A stretch of 64,000 nt of DNA from positions 1 through 64,000 of the forward strand of contig JAJYGP010000071.1 in NCBI GenBank assembly GCA_021785035.1, in the 5' to 3' direction. Positions 30,414-38,024 of the stretch are shown one piece after another (the first letter of the stretch is position 1; each line of letters opens with the position of its first letter). Source of the DNA: Pseudomonadota bacterium (GTDB taxonomy: Bacteria > Pseudomonadota > Gammaproteobacteria > Acidiferrobacterales > Acidiferrobacteraceae). The translations under genes and the position numbers were made by a program. Under the pieces are notes generated by a model. It was not told the origin of the DNA and did no database searches. It saw only the letters and a list, made by a program, of their open reading frames with translations.

Positions 30414-31463
30414 TCAGGAGGCGTTGCTGCGACTTTGTTCCACGTGGAACACAGAGGCCGAAGAAGCGGGGGTCTCGACATCAAGAGCCGTCACGAAGGC
30501 CTGTGACCCTGCGGCCACCAAGACTTCGTAAAAGGCCTTTTGGCGCACGCCATCGAGCTCCGCCGCGAGATCATCAACCAACAAAACCGGTGGTCTGCCC
30601 GCTTGCTCGGCACATAGGGCAAGCGCCAGGCGCCAAGCACTTACGACCACCTTCTGCTGACCATGGGAGCCCACTTGGGTAAGGGGGTGGTCGGCCAGCA
30701 CAAATTGAATGTCAGCTCTATGGGGACCAACTTGCGTATAACCCAACCGTTCGTCCCCCTCCTCAGACCGCAACAAAGCGGTCTCTAACGAGTCTTCGCC
30801 CCAGCCGGGGCGCAGCCTCATGGCCACCGGCCATTGTAACTGTAGGCGCTCCGCCAGCTCTTGAAAGGGGGCCTGTAATCGGTCCTGAGCGCGCAGCCAA
30901 AAATTCGCCAAGGTCTCGCCGGTTTGAGCAAGGCCTGGGTTAAACATACGATACAACCCCCGCCCCTCGCGCAAGGCCGCGTTCCGTTGCCGCAGCACCC
31001 GCTGATAGCGTCGCCAGGTCTCCAAAAACAAAGGTTCCACGTGGAACAATAGCCACGACATGGCTGCCCGTCGTACCTGGGCGTCTTGAAGCGTGGCGTA
31101 GTGGGTTTCCGGGCTAAACACGAGAACGGGAAGTCGCTCATAAGCCGTCACCGCCGACTTAAGAGGTTCCCCATCCAATCGCCAAGACCGCAGCACACGC
31201 CCCCGCTCGTAGCGCAATTCGCCCGCATAAAGCGATTCGCCGAATTTTAAACCGACCAGAAGTCGCTCGGCACCATGTCGAATAGCACCCCGTGCACTCC
31301 CGGGGCGCAAAGCCTTACTGGTCGCGGCTAAAGTAATGGCCTCCAAAAGACTGGTTTTCCCGGCCCCATTTCGCCCAACAATCAGATTAAGGCCTGCCGC
31401 CGGCTGCCAGCTCAGTTGCCCTAAGCTCCGAAGATTTTCGACCTCTAAGTTGGTAATAGCCAC
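30414..31463 (-). CDS. recF: DNA replication and repair protein RecF
   Basis: A 349-residue SMC-like ATPase that loads RecA at gaps with RecO and RecR. Walker A is IVGRNGAGKTSLLEAITLA (about residues 28-46). The signature motif lies near VGSHGQQKVVVSAWRLAL, and Walker B is LLVDDLAAELDGVR. It starts 1 base before the end of the dnaN frame spacing, so coupled. The most striking thing is the peptide FHVE, which occurs twice (positions encoded by 31034-31047 and 30436-30451). Each is the translation of a ParB-binding palindrome, see the parS entries. The C-terminal one lies in a poorly conserved tail. Confidence 0.97.
   Translation of the reverse strand: MAITNLEVENLRSLGQLSWQPAAGLNLIVGRNGAGKTSLLEAITLAATSKALRPGSARGAIRHGAERLLVGLKFGESLYAGELRYERGRVLRSWRLDGEPLKSAVTAYERLPVLVFSPETHYATLQDAQVRRAAMSWLLFHVEPLFLETWRRYQRVLRQRNAALREGRGLYRMFNPGLAQTGETLANFWLRAQDRLQAPFQELAERLQLQWPVAMRLRPGWGEDSLETALLRSEEGDERLGYTQVGPHRADIQFVLADHPLTQVGSHGQQKVVVSAWRLALALCAEQAGRPPVLLVDDLAAELDGVRQKAFYEVLVAAGSQAFVTALDVETPASSASVFHVEQSRSNAS
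30436..30451. promoter_or_regulatory. parS centromere site 1 (inside recF)
   Basis: TGTTCCACGTGGAACA is a perfect 16-bp palindrome and matches the ParB-binding parS consensus of the gammaproteobacterial type known from Pseudomonas. It is within the last 30 codons of recF and reads V-F-H-V-E-Q. ParB (48630) would nucleate here and spread. Position about 2.3 kb from the putative origin fits. Confidence 0.92.
31034..31047. promoter_or_regulatory. parS centromere site 2 (inside recF)
   Basis: GTTCCACGTGGAAC is a 14-bp perfect palindrome with the same core as site 1, about 590 bases away. Here the outer base on one side (G33) is not paired with the flanking A. It is in the middle of recF and reads F-H-V-E in frame. 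Two close copies near the origin are normal for chromosomal parS clusters. Confidence 0.88.
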
Positions 31464-31464
31464 G

Positions 31465-32568
31465 CTACAAACGCATGGGCATTACCACATACACTTGGCT
31501 ACCCACGTCGCCCGAGGACCGAATCCGACAACCGCTATTGCTATCATTCCAGCCAAACTCTACCTGTGGTCCGCTTAAAGCCCCTAACGCCTCAATCACA
31601 TACCCAACGTTAAAACCCACCTCAAACTCCGGTAGCGTGGCCTCCACATCCAGTTCTTCTGTTGCCTCGTCATGCTCGGGATTGCTGGCACTTGCAACCA
31701 CCAACTGACCAGTGAACTGAAGCCTAATACCCCGAAACTTCTCGGTCGATACAATCCCCACCCGACTTAACATCTCGCGCAAAGACTCGCGCGGCAAAAC
31801 CACCGTTTCCCGCACGCTAGCCGGGACCACTCGGTTATAATCAGGGAACCGCCCATCAATTAATTTTGAGGTAAATACAAGTTGATCCTGCCGCACCCGG
31901 ATATGGTTAGTCGACAGGTTAATCTCCACAGGTCCTTCGTCGCTCCCCAGTAAGCGCCCCAGCTCCGCCACCCCTTTACGCGGCACTATAACTTGTTTCT
32001 CCGTGAGATCCTGACCCTCGATAAACACAGTACACATCGCAAGCCTGTGTCCATCCGCCGCTACCGCCTTTAAACTCCCTGGTAAAGTCTCAAACATCAA
32101 TCCGTTCAAGTAATAGCGCACATCCTGTTGAGCCATACAAAACTGGGTCTTATCGATAAGCTTCTTTAAATCCGACCGCGCGATCATAAAACCCATGTCC
32201 CACTGGAATTCCTTAAGGCTCGGAAAATCCTCGACCGGTAACGTGCTTAAGGTAAACCGACTCCGCCCCGCACTGATACGCACCCGATCCTGCTCTTTCT
32301 GGCAACGAACCGTACTGCCCGCGGGGAGGGTGCGCACTATATCCAAAAACTTCCGTCCGGGAACAGTCACGGCCCCTTGTTCTCCCACCTCGGCCATCGC
32401 CTTCGAGACCATCTCGATCTCGAGATCTGTTCCCGTGAAAGTCACTGCGTCCTTATCACAGGTCACCAATACATGAGACAAAATAGGTTTTGACTGGCGT
32501 TTCTCTACGACTCCCGCCGCCAAACCCAAAGCCTTTAGAAGCTCGTCTCTTGGCATCGACCATTGCAT
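31465..32568 (-). CDS. dnaN: DNA polymerase III beta sliding clamp
   Basis: A 367-residue beta clamp, the usual length. It begins MQWSMPRDELLKALGLAAGVV and carries TFTGTDLEIEMVSKAM, RRYYLNGLMFE-like text (here VRYYLNGLMFET) and the C-terminal end YVVMPMRL. The clamp encircles DNA and tethers the polymerase III core and many other replication factors. It is downstream of the putative origin and coupled to recF with a 1-base gap. No oddity seen. Confidence 0.98.
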   Translation of the reverse strand: MQWSMPRDELLKALGLAAGVVEKRQSKPILSHVLVTCDKDAVTFTGTDLEIEMVSKAMAEVGEQGAVTVPGRKFLDIVRTLPAGSTVRCQKEQDRVRISAGRSRFTLSTLPVEDFPSLKEFQWDMGFMIARSDLKKLIDKTQFCMAQQDVRYYLNGLMFETLPGSLKAVAADGHRLAMCTVFIEGQDLTEKQVIVPRKGVAELGRLLGSDEGPVEINLSTNHIRVRQDQLVFTSKLIDGRFPDYNRVVPASVRETVVLPRESLREMLSRVGIVSTEKFRGIRLQFTGQLVVASASNPEHDEATEELDVEATLPEFEVGFNVGYVIEALGALSGPQVEFGWNDSNSGCRIRSSGDVGSQVYVVMPMRL

Positions 32569-32808
32569 ATACGCCCCTTTATCTTGCCCGTAAGTATTAA
32601 AGGTTTTTAATAATTCTTTTTAGTTGTAGTTATTACTATAGGTGCGCTTTTCTGTGTATAAGTGTTTTTCTCGCTTGTTTTACCGTCTAAAACGGTCTCG
32701 CATAAGGTCTGTATAAATGCCTTGGACCCTGTGTGTAAGACTGTGGACAAATGTGCATAAGAAACGGCTTTCTTAAAAAACCAACTATTACCCTTTTTTA
32801 TCCACACC
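32569..32808. other. Putative chromosomal replication origin oriC
   Basis: The 240-base gap between dnaA and dnaN is the strongest origin candidate. It holds an AT-rich tract (about 32591-32640) that could be the unwinding element. DnaA boxes are at 32653-32661 (TGTGTATAA, perfect on the minus strand), 32742-32750 (TGTGGACAA, one mismatch), 32752-32760 (TGTGCATAA, perfect) and 32798-32806 (TTATCCACA, perfect). A second, smaller candidate is the dnaA-rpmH gap with one perfect box at 34217. Strand skew was not computed. Confidence 0.8.
32732..32760 (-). repeat. Three DnaA-box-like 9-mers in 10-bp phase
   Basis: Three 9-mers in the same orientation begin at 32732 (TGTGTAAGA, weak), 32742 (TGTGGACAA, one mismatch) and 32752 (TGTGCATAA, perfect). 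Each is separated by one base, so they repeat every 10 bp, about one helical turn. This would put bound DnaA on one face of the DNA and favour cooperative filament growth toward the AT-rich tract. Confidence 0.65.
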
Positions 32809-34164
32809 TTATGTCGTCAGTATCCGAGTTAAATTCGCGTAGTCCTCTTTAATCCGTGGATCGGTCTCTATCAGCTCGCTTACCTTACGACAGGCATGAA
32901 TCACGGTCGAATGATCACGGCCCCCGAATTCCTTTCCAATCTCGGGAAGGCTGTGATGGGTCAGTTCTTTTGCCAAGGCCATCGCGATTTGGCGCGGTCT
33001 TGTCACTTGCCGCGAGCGACTCTTAGCACTCAAATCCGAAACACGTATTTTAAAATATTCAGCCACCATCTTTTGAATATTGGTGATTGTCACCAGCCGT
33101 TCCTGAAATGCCAGAAGATCTTTCAGGCTCTCGGCGGCTAAAGCGATATCGATAGGGCGGCCCGTGAAGTTAGCGCTCGCTATCACTCGCCGAAGCGCAC
33201 CCTCCAACTCCCGTACGTTTGAACGGACTCGTTTTGCAATAAAAAACGCTACCTCATCACCTAAAACGATACCTTCTTGTTGTGTCTTTTTAATCAAAAT
33301 CGCCACCCGGGTTTCGAGCTCGGGGGGTTCTATCGAGACCGTAAGGCCCGACCCAAATCGCGAGACCAAGCGCTCCTCGACGCCAACAAACTCTTTAGGG
33401 AAGCGGTCCGCGGTAATAATGACTTGGCGCTGACCTTCCAGTAGGGCGTTAAAGGTGTGAAAAAACTCCTCTTGGGAGCGTTCCTTGCCGGCGAAAAATT
33501 GAATATCGTCGATCAATAAGGCGTCGAGCGAACGGTAATACTTTTTAAAATCGTTGATGGCGTTGTGCTGTAGAGCCTTCACCATGTCCGCGACGAAGCG
33601 CTCGGAATGAATATAAGCCACCTTCGCATCACGCTTATGGGTTACGAGCAAATTTCCGGCGGCCTGCATAAGGTGGGTTTTACCAAGACCGACACCGCCA
33701 TAAATAAAAAGCGGGTTATACGCACCGCCGGGGTTCTCACCGACTTGGCGCGCGGCGGCCCGCGCCAATTGATTCGATTTGCCCTCGATATGGGTTTCAA
33801 ACGTAAAGTCGGGATTGAGCCGCGACCCTGGGGTGGCGGGCTCGCGACGCGTCATATTCCCGCCACTCATCCCGGTCCCGTTGACTGCTTTTTTGGCACC
33901 CGTCTCCTTGGCCGCATAGCTCCCGACCTGGACTGTGACCGTAATCGCGGCGGTTCCCCCCTGATATTGCGCGGCAAGTTCTGCTATCCGATCAACGAAG
34001 CGATCCTTGACCCATTCGGTCACAAAGCGGTTGGGGGCAAGAAGCCGCAGGCAATTTTTCTCCCACTCCGCCTGTAATGGCCGAATCCAGGTATTGAACT
34101 GTTGCGCCGAAAGCTCCTCTTCGAGCCGATCTAAGCATTTCTTCCAAATAACGGGTTGGCTCAC
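32809..34164 (-). CDS. dnaA: Chromosomal replication initiator DnaA
   Basis: A 451-residue DnaA. Domain I is at the N terminus ([20 protein letters not shown]), then a short linker. The AAA+ domain starts at [15 protein letters not shown] with Walker [16 protein letters not shown] and Walker [14 protein letters not shown]. The C-terminal DNA-binding domain has [20 protein letters not shown] and the DnaA signature [14 protein letters not shown]. Length and layout are normal. It lies between two DnaA-box-bearing gaps, and its promoter is probably in the dnaA-rpmH gap, where a box at 34217 could provide autoregulation. Confidence 0.98.
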   Translation of the reverse strand: MSQPVIWKKCLDRLEEELSAQQFNTWIRPLQAEWEKNCLRLLAPNRFVTEWVKDRFVDRIAELAAQYQGGTAAITVTVQVGSYAAKETGAKKAVNGTGMSGGNMTRREPATPGSRLNPDFTFETHIEGKSNQLARAAARQVGENPGGAYNPLFIYGGVGLGKTHLMQAAGNLLVTHKRDAKVAYIHSERFVADMVKALQHNAINDFKKYYRSLDALLIDDIQFFAGKERSQEEFFHTFNALLEGQRQVIITADRFPKEFVGVEERLVSRFGSGLTVSIEPPELETRVAILIKKTQQEGIVLGDEVAFFIAKRVRSNVRELEGALRRVIASANFTGRPIDIALAAESLKDLLAFQERLVTITNIQKMVAEYFKIRVSDLSAKSRSRQVTRPRQIAMALAKELTHHSLPEIGKEFGGRDHSTVIHACRKVSELIETDPRIKEDYANLTRILTT

Positions 34165-34216
34165 GTTGCCTAAACTACAAAGAGGGGAGGAACCGCTAGT
34201 CTAGGGGCACGCCAAT

Positions 34217-34225
34217 TTATCCACA
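34217..34225 (+). promoter_or_regulatory. DnaA box between dnaA and rpmH
   Basis: A perfect TTATCCACA box in the gap between the divergent dnaA and rpmH genes. It could mediate DnaA autoregulation or belong to a second origin module. It is 34 bases from the -35 of the rpmH promoter. Confidence 0.75.
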
Positions 34226-34259
34226 AGATGCCTATTCACCGCTGACCATTCCCGCGCCG

Positions 34260-34288
34260 TTGACAAAGCCGCTGCAAGGCCGTAGTGT
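34260..34288 (+). promoter_or_regulatory. Promoter of rpmH
   Basis: TTGACA (34260-34265, perfect) and TAGTGT (34283-34288) with a 17-base spacer. It lies 36 bases before the rpmH start. The -35 is consensus and the -10 is two mismatches off, good for a gene with high expression. Confidence 0.7.
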
Positions 34289-34323
34289 TCCCGCCCTTTG
34301 GCAGACTTTATTAAGGATGTCCC

Positions 34324-34458
34324 ATGAAAAGAACGTTCCAGCCCAGTGTCCTTAAGCGTAAACGCACTCACGGTTTTCGCGCTCGCATGAGTACGCCCGG
34401 GGGCCGCGCCATCCTCAACGCGCGCCGCGCCAAGGGCCGCACCCGGCTTAGCGCCTAA
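34324..34458 (+). CDS. rpmH: 50S ribosomal protein L34
   Basis: A 44-residue, very basic protein, [19 protein letters not shown] at its start and [10 protein letters not shown] at its end, the whole L34 family sequence. It is part of the large ribosomal subunit and binds 23S rRNA near the exit tunnel. The gene is the conserved first member of the rpmH-rnpA-yidD-yidC-mnmE cluster next to dnaA. A consensus promoter sits just upstream. It is followed by rnpA 8 bases after its stop. Confidence 0.98.
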   Translation: MKRTFQPSVLKRKRTHGFRARMSTPGGRAILNARRAKGRTRLSA

Positions 34459-34466
34459 GTTATCGC

Positions 34467-34832
34467 GTGGTTTTGGGGCCGGAGAGTTTCCCGCGCCGCG
34501 CGCGCCTGACGGACCCCAGCCACTACCAGCACGCTTTTAAGACCGGGCGCCGCGGACGCCACCCCTTGATCGGCGTGGTGGCTTTGACGAACAATGTGGG
34601 ATACCCCCGTCTCGGACTCGCCGTTTCTCGTAAGGTCTCGCGCAAGGCCGTGATCCGCAACCGGATAAAGCGGGTGCTACGCGAGACCTTTAGGCACGAA
34701 CAAAAGGGCCTCGCGGCCGTGGATTTTGTGGTTGTCGCGTACCCTGAGGCGGCCTTGGCAAGCCATGAAGAACTGACCAGCGCGTTCCTGCAGTTGTCAA
34801 AAAAAATGTGTCGAATATGCGCAAAATCATAG
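34467..34832 (+). CDS. rnpA: Ribonuclease P protein component
   Basis: A 121-residue basic RNase P protein subunit. The RNR signature [15 protein letters not shown] is present. It binds the RNase P RNA and helps mature tRNA 5' ends. The start is GTG at 34467; no ATG fits better. The 3' end overlaps the start of yidD by 16 bases in a different frame, which is common for this gene pair. The RNase P RNA gene is not in the window. Confidence 0.95.
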   Translation: MVLGPESFPRRARLTDPSHYQHAFKTGRRGRHPLIGVVALTNNVGYPRLGLAVSRKVSRKAVIRNRIKRVLRETFRHEQKGLAAVDFVVVAYPEAALASHEELTSAFLQLSKKMCRICAKS

Positions 34833-35029
34833 TCCTGATCATCCGCTTTTATCAGTACTTCCTGAGCCCGTGGCTCGGTTCGCGCTGTCGCTATTATCCC
34901 ACATGCTCGCAGTATGCGATCGAGGCCGTGACTCTCCACGGACCCATCCGCGGGCTGTGGTTTGCGCTCAAACGTATCGGCCGTTGTCATCCTTGGCATG
35001 ACGGCGGACACGATCCCGTTCCTCGCTAA
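34817..35029 (+). CDS. yidD: Membrane protein insertion efficiency factor YidD
   Basis: A 70-residue YidD. The ATG at 34817 gives [20 protein letters not shown], the family N terminus, with the conserved [11 protein letters not shown] Cys block and [12 protein letters not shown] near the end. It is thought to assist YidC-dependent insertion of membrane proteins at the inner membrane. It overlaps the end of rnpA and precedes yidC by 19 bases. A GTG nine bases earlier is an alternative start. Confidence 0.95.
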   Translation: MRKIIVLIIRFYQYFLSPWLGSRCRYYPTCSQYAIEAVTLHGPIRGLWFALKRIGRCHPWHDGGHDPVPR

Positions 35030-35048
35030 GGGGTTTTGATATTATCCT

Positions 35049-36680
35049 ATGAATAATCTGCGTCCCGCGCTTTACGCCCTACTGGTCGTCATCCTGTTCT
35101 TTTTGTGGACCGACTGGGAACATCGGGTGCCTACACCCGCGGCGCCTCCGGCGGCCAGCAACCCACTCATTCCCTCAACGCCCGGGACCGTCCCGCGCCT
35201 TCGGATCGCGCCGCCTTTGGCCGCGGCCCCCAGCGTGGCGCCGATCGCGAAGACGGTTCCCATGACACGCACGGTCACAGTTCGTACCGACACCATGATC
35301 GCGACCCTGGGGAGTCGCGGCGCGGATATCACACGCCTCCTCTTGCGTCACTACTCGGCCAAGAATAGCCATGGCCAACGCCGCTACGTTCTTCTGCGGC
35401 CCACCCTAGCTCACGAATTCATAGACGAGAACGGACTCCTCGGGCATTCCGTCTATCCGAACCAGAACAGCCTCTATACCGTAGCCCACCGCCATTACCG
35501 GATGGTGGCCGGCCACAAACACCTGCGCGTGCGCTTTAACTGGATTAAGGGGCCGCTCCAGATCACAAAGACCTATGTCTTTACGCGCGGCAGCTACTTG
35601 GTCCGGGTCCGTTACCACATTCACAACCTGGGGCCGGTGGCGCGTCACGTCTACCTCTACAATCAGTTTATCCATGGGCCGCCCCCCAAGACCCACTTTT
35701 ATCACTCGGCCCCAATTTATATCGGGGCGGCGGCGTACACGCCGGCCCACAAATATCACAAGTTGCCGTTTTCGCGGATGGCCAAGCACCCATACCATCG
35801 GGTGGCCACTGGCGGCTGGGTCGCTGTGTCGCAACACTATTTTCTGGGGGCCGCCATACCTCCGCCTCGGGCCCGCGCCATCTTCTATAGCGCCGCCTTG
35901 CCGGGCCCGCGTTACCTTATAGGTTACAAGACCGCCCGGGCCCTAGTGGTTGCACCTAGCGCTACGGCGACCGTAAGCACGCGCCTTTTTCTCGGACCAA
36001 AGAAACCCTCGCTCTTGAAGACCGTGGCCCCTGGCCTACCCCTGACCGTCGATTACGGCTGGCTCACGATTTTAGCGCAGCCGCTTTATTGGACCCTCGC
36101 GCACATCGAGAGGCTCACCGGCAACTGGGGGCTTGCGATCATCCTGCTGACCGTGCTGATCAAGATCGTGTTTTTCCCGCTCTCGGCCACCAGCTTTAAG
36201 TCCATGGCGAAAATGCGCAAGCTTCAGCCGCGCATGGCGGCCCTCAAGGAACGTCACGGCTCGGATAAGGGCGCCTTACAACAAGCGATGATGGATCTCT
36301 ATAAGCAGGAGAAAATGAACCCGCTCGGCGGGTGTCTGCCGATGGTGGTGCAAATACCGGTCTTTATCGCCCTCTACTGGGTCCTTTTAGACAGCGTTGC
36401 GTTGCGTGATGCCCCGTTCATCCTGTGGATACACAACCTCGCGGCCCCGGATCCTTATTTCGTATTGCCGATCCTGATGGGCATCTCGATGATGCTCCAG
36501 CAGATGCTGAACCCGGCCATGATGGATCCTACCCAGCGCAAGATCATGATGGCGATGCCGGTAATCTTCACCGTTTTCTTTCTGTTCTTTCCGGCTGGCC
36601 TTGTGCTCTATTGGGTCATCAATAACCTCCTATCGATTCTCCAGCAATGGTGGGTCATGAGCCGGATGGAGAAGGCCTAG
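35049..36680 (+). CDS. yidC: Membrane protein insertase YidC
   Basis: A 543-residue YidC. It inserts and folds inner membrane proteins, with or without SecYEG. There is an N-terminal membrane helix (residues 7-22), a large periplasmic domain (about 70-330), then the five-helix core with the conserved block LSATSFKSMAKMRKLQPRM and NPLGGCLPMVVQIPVF. The periplasmic domain has very few acidic residues (about six Asp/Glu in roughly 270) and many His, Lys and Arg, unlike the neutral-pH homologues I know. I read this as adaptation to an acidic periplasm. An overlapping upstream frame of mnmE (from 36647) is not the real mnmE start. Confidence 0.97.
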   Translation: MNNLRPALYALLVVILFFLWTDWEHRVPTPAAPPAASNPLIPSTPGTVPRLRIAPPLAAAPSVAPIAKTVPMTRTVTVRTDTMIATLGSRGADITRLLLRHYSAKNSHGQRRYVLLRPTLAHEFIDENGLLGHSVYPNQNSLYTVAHRHYRMVAGHKHLRVRFNWIKGPLQITKTYVFTRGSYLVRVRYHIHNLGPVARHVYLYNQFIHGPPPKTHFYHSAPIYIGAAAYTPAHKYHKLPFSRMAKHPYHRVATGGWVAVSQHYFLGAAIPPPRARAIFYSAALPGPRYLIGYKTARALVVAPSATATVSTRLFLGPKKPSLLKTVAPGLPLTVDYGWLTILAQPLYWTLAHIERLTGNWGLAIILLTVLIKIVFFPLSATSFKSMAKMRKLQPRMAALKERHGSDKGALQQAMMDLYKQEKMNPLGGCLPMVVQIPVFIALYWVLLDSVALRDAPFILWIHNLAAPDPYFVLPILMGISMMLQQMLNPAMMDPTQRKIMMAMPVIFTVFFLFFPAGLVLYWVINNLLSILQQWWVMSRMEKA

Positions 36681-36688
36681 CGAGGCTT

Positions 36689-38014
36689 ATGGACACCGAT
36701 ACCATTTGCGCCATCGCCACACCCGCCGGGGCGGGCGGGCTTGGCGTGATCCGGGTATCGGGCCCCGACGCCGGGGCCCTTGCGCACGCTGTCCTCGGTA
36801 GGGTACCGCAGCCCCGATTCGCAACACTTGCGCGCTTTCGCGACGAGGCCGGCCAGGCGCTCGATGAGGGTATCGCGCTTTATTTTCCGGGACCGGCCTC
36901 CTTTACCGGCGAAGACGTTCTGGAGCTTCAGGGGCACGGCAGCCCCGTGGTGCTCGATAGACTCCTCAAGTCCTTGGTCGCGCTCGGCGCGCGTCTCGCC
37001 CGCCCTGGCGAGTTCACAGAACGCGCCTTCCTAAACGGTAAGATCGACCTGGTGCAGGCCGAGGCGGTTGCGGACTTGATCGCAAGCGCCAACGAGGCCG
37101 CAGCCCGGGCGGCCTTTCGCACCCTCCAAGGGGCGTTCTCCGAGACTTTGGAGGGCCTCCACCAACGCCTTGTCGTTTTGCGCACCCACGTCGAAGCGGC
37201 CTTCGATTTTCCGGACGAATCGTTGGACACCACCGCTGACTCCGCGGTCGGGTCTGCGCTTCAAGCGATCCGTGCCCTAGTCGCTGAGGCCCTGCGGCGC
37301 GGACGCGAAGGGCGGCTTTTGCGCGAGGGCGCCCATGTCGTGATCGTAGGCGCTCCGAATGCTGGAAAATCGACTCTCTTAAACGCCTTGGTGGGACACG
37401 AGGCGGCAATTGTGAGCCCCTATCCGGGGACCACTCGAGATCTTGTTCGCGAGACCGTTGTCTTAGACGGTCTCGCCCTGCGCTTGACCGACACTGCCGG
37501 ACTGAGGGTCAGCGATGACCCAATCGAGCGCGAGGGCGTGCGGCGCGCAGAAGACGCTTTGGCTCACGCCGATTGTGCTCTCTGGGTGGTCGACGACACC
37601 GAGGACGAGTCCTCCCGCGTTCCTGTTCCGACCACCATTCCTACCCTGACTGTGTATACCAAGATCGATCGCAGCGGCCGCCCCCCGGGCGCGTGCCCCG
37701 GGGGCTTTGCCGTGTCGGCTCCGACTGCGGTCGGCCTAGCCGAGCTGCGGCGCGGTATTCGCACGCTTATTCTCAAGCCCGAAAGCAGATCTTGCGAAGA
37801 GGGGGCCTTTACCGCCCGCCGTCGCCATGTCGAGGCCCTTCAGTATGTCGCAACGGCCTTGGCCGCGGCCGAGGTTCGCCACCAGGAAGGTCAGATGGAG
37901 CTCGTCGCAGAAGAGCTGAGGCGTGCCCACGACCGCTTAGGCGAGATCACCGGGCGGTTTACAAGCGACGATTTACTCGGGCGAATCTTCGCTGACTTTT
38001 GCATCGGCAAGTGA
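36689..38014 (+). CDS. mnmE: tRNA modification GTPase MnmE
   Basis: A 441-residue MnmE. With MnmG it makes the cmnm5 group on U34 of several tRNAs. The start ATG at 36689 gives MDTDTICAIATPAGAGGLGV, the standard N terminus. The formyl-THF domain is first, then helical regions. The G domain has GAPNAGKSTLLNAL and DTAGLRVSDDPIEREG, and the protein ends in the Cys motif FCIGK. A longer N terminus from 36647 is unlikely. In many relatives mnmG follows directly; here about 7.3 kb of other genes are inserted between them. Confidence 0.97.
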   Translation: MDTDTICAIATPAGAGGLGVIRVSGPDAGALAHAVLGRVPQPRFATLARFRDEAGQALDEGIALYFPGPASFTGEDVLELQGHGSPVVLDRLLKSLVALGARLARPGEFTERAFLNGKIDLVQAEAVADLIASANEAAARAAFRTLQGAFSETLEGLHQRLVVLRTHVEAAFDFPDESLDTTADSAVGSALQAIRALVAEALRRGREGRLLREGAHVVIVGAPNAGKSTLLNALVGHEAAIVSPYPGTTRDLVRETVVLDGLALRLTDTAGLRVSDDPIEREGVRRAEDALAHADCALWVVDDTEDESSRVPVPTTIPTLTVYTKIDRSGRPPGACPGGFAVSAPTAVGLAELRRGIRTLILKPESRSCEEGAFTARRRHVEALQYVATALAAAEVRHQEGQMELVAEELRRAHDRLGEITGRFTSDDLLGRIFADFCIGK

Positions 38015-38024
38015 CTGCCCCCGC

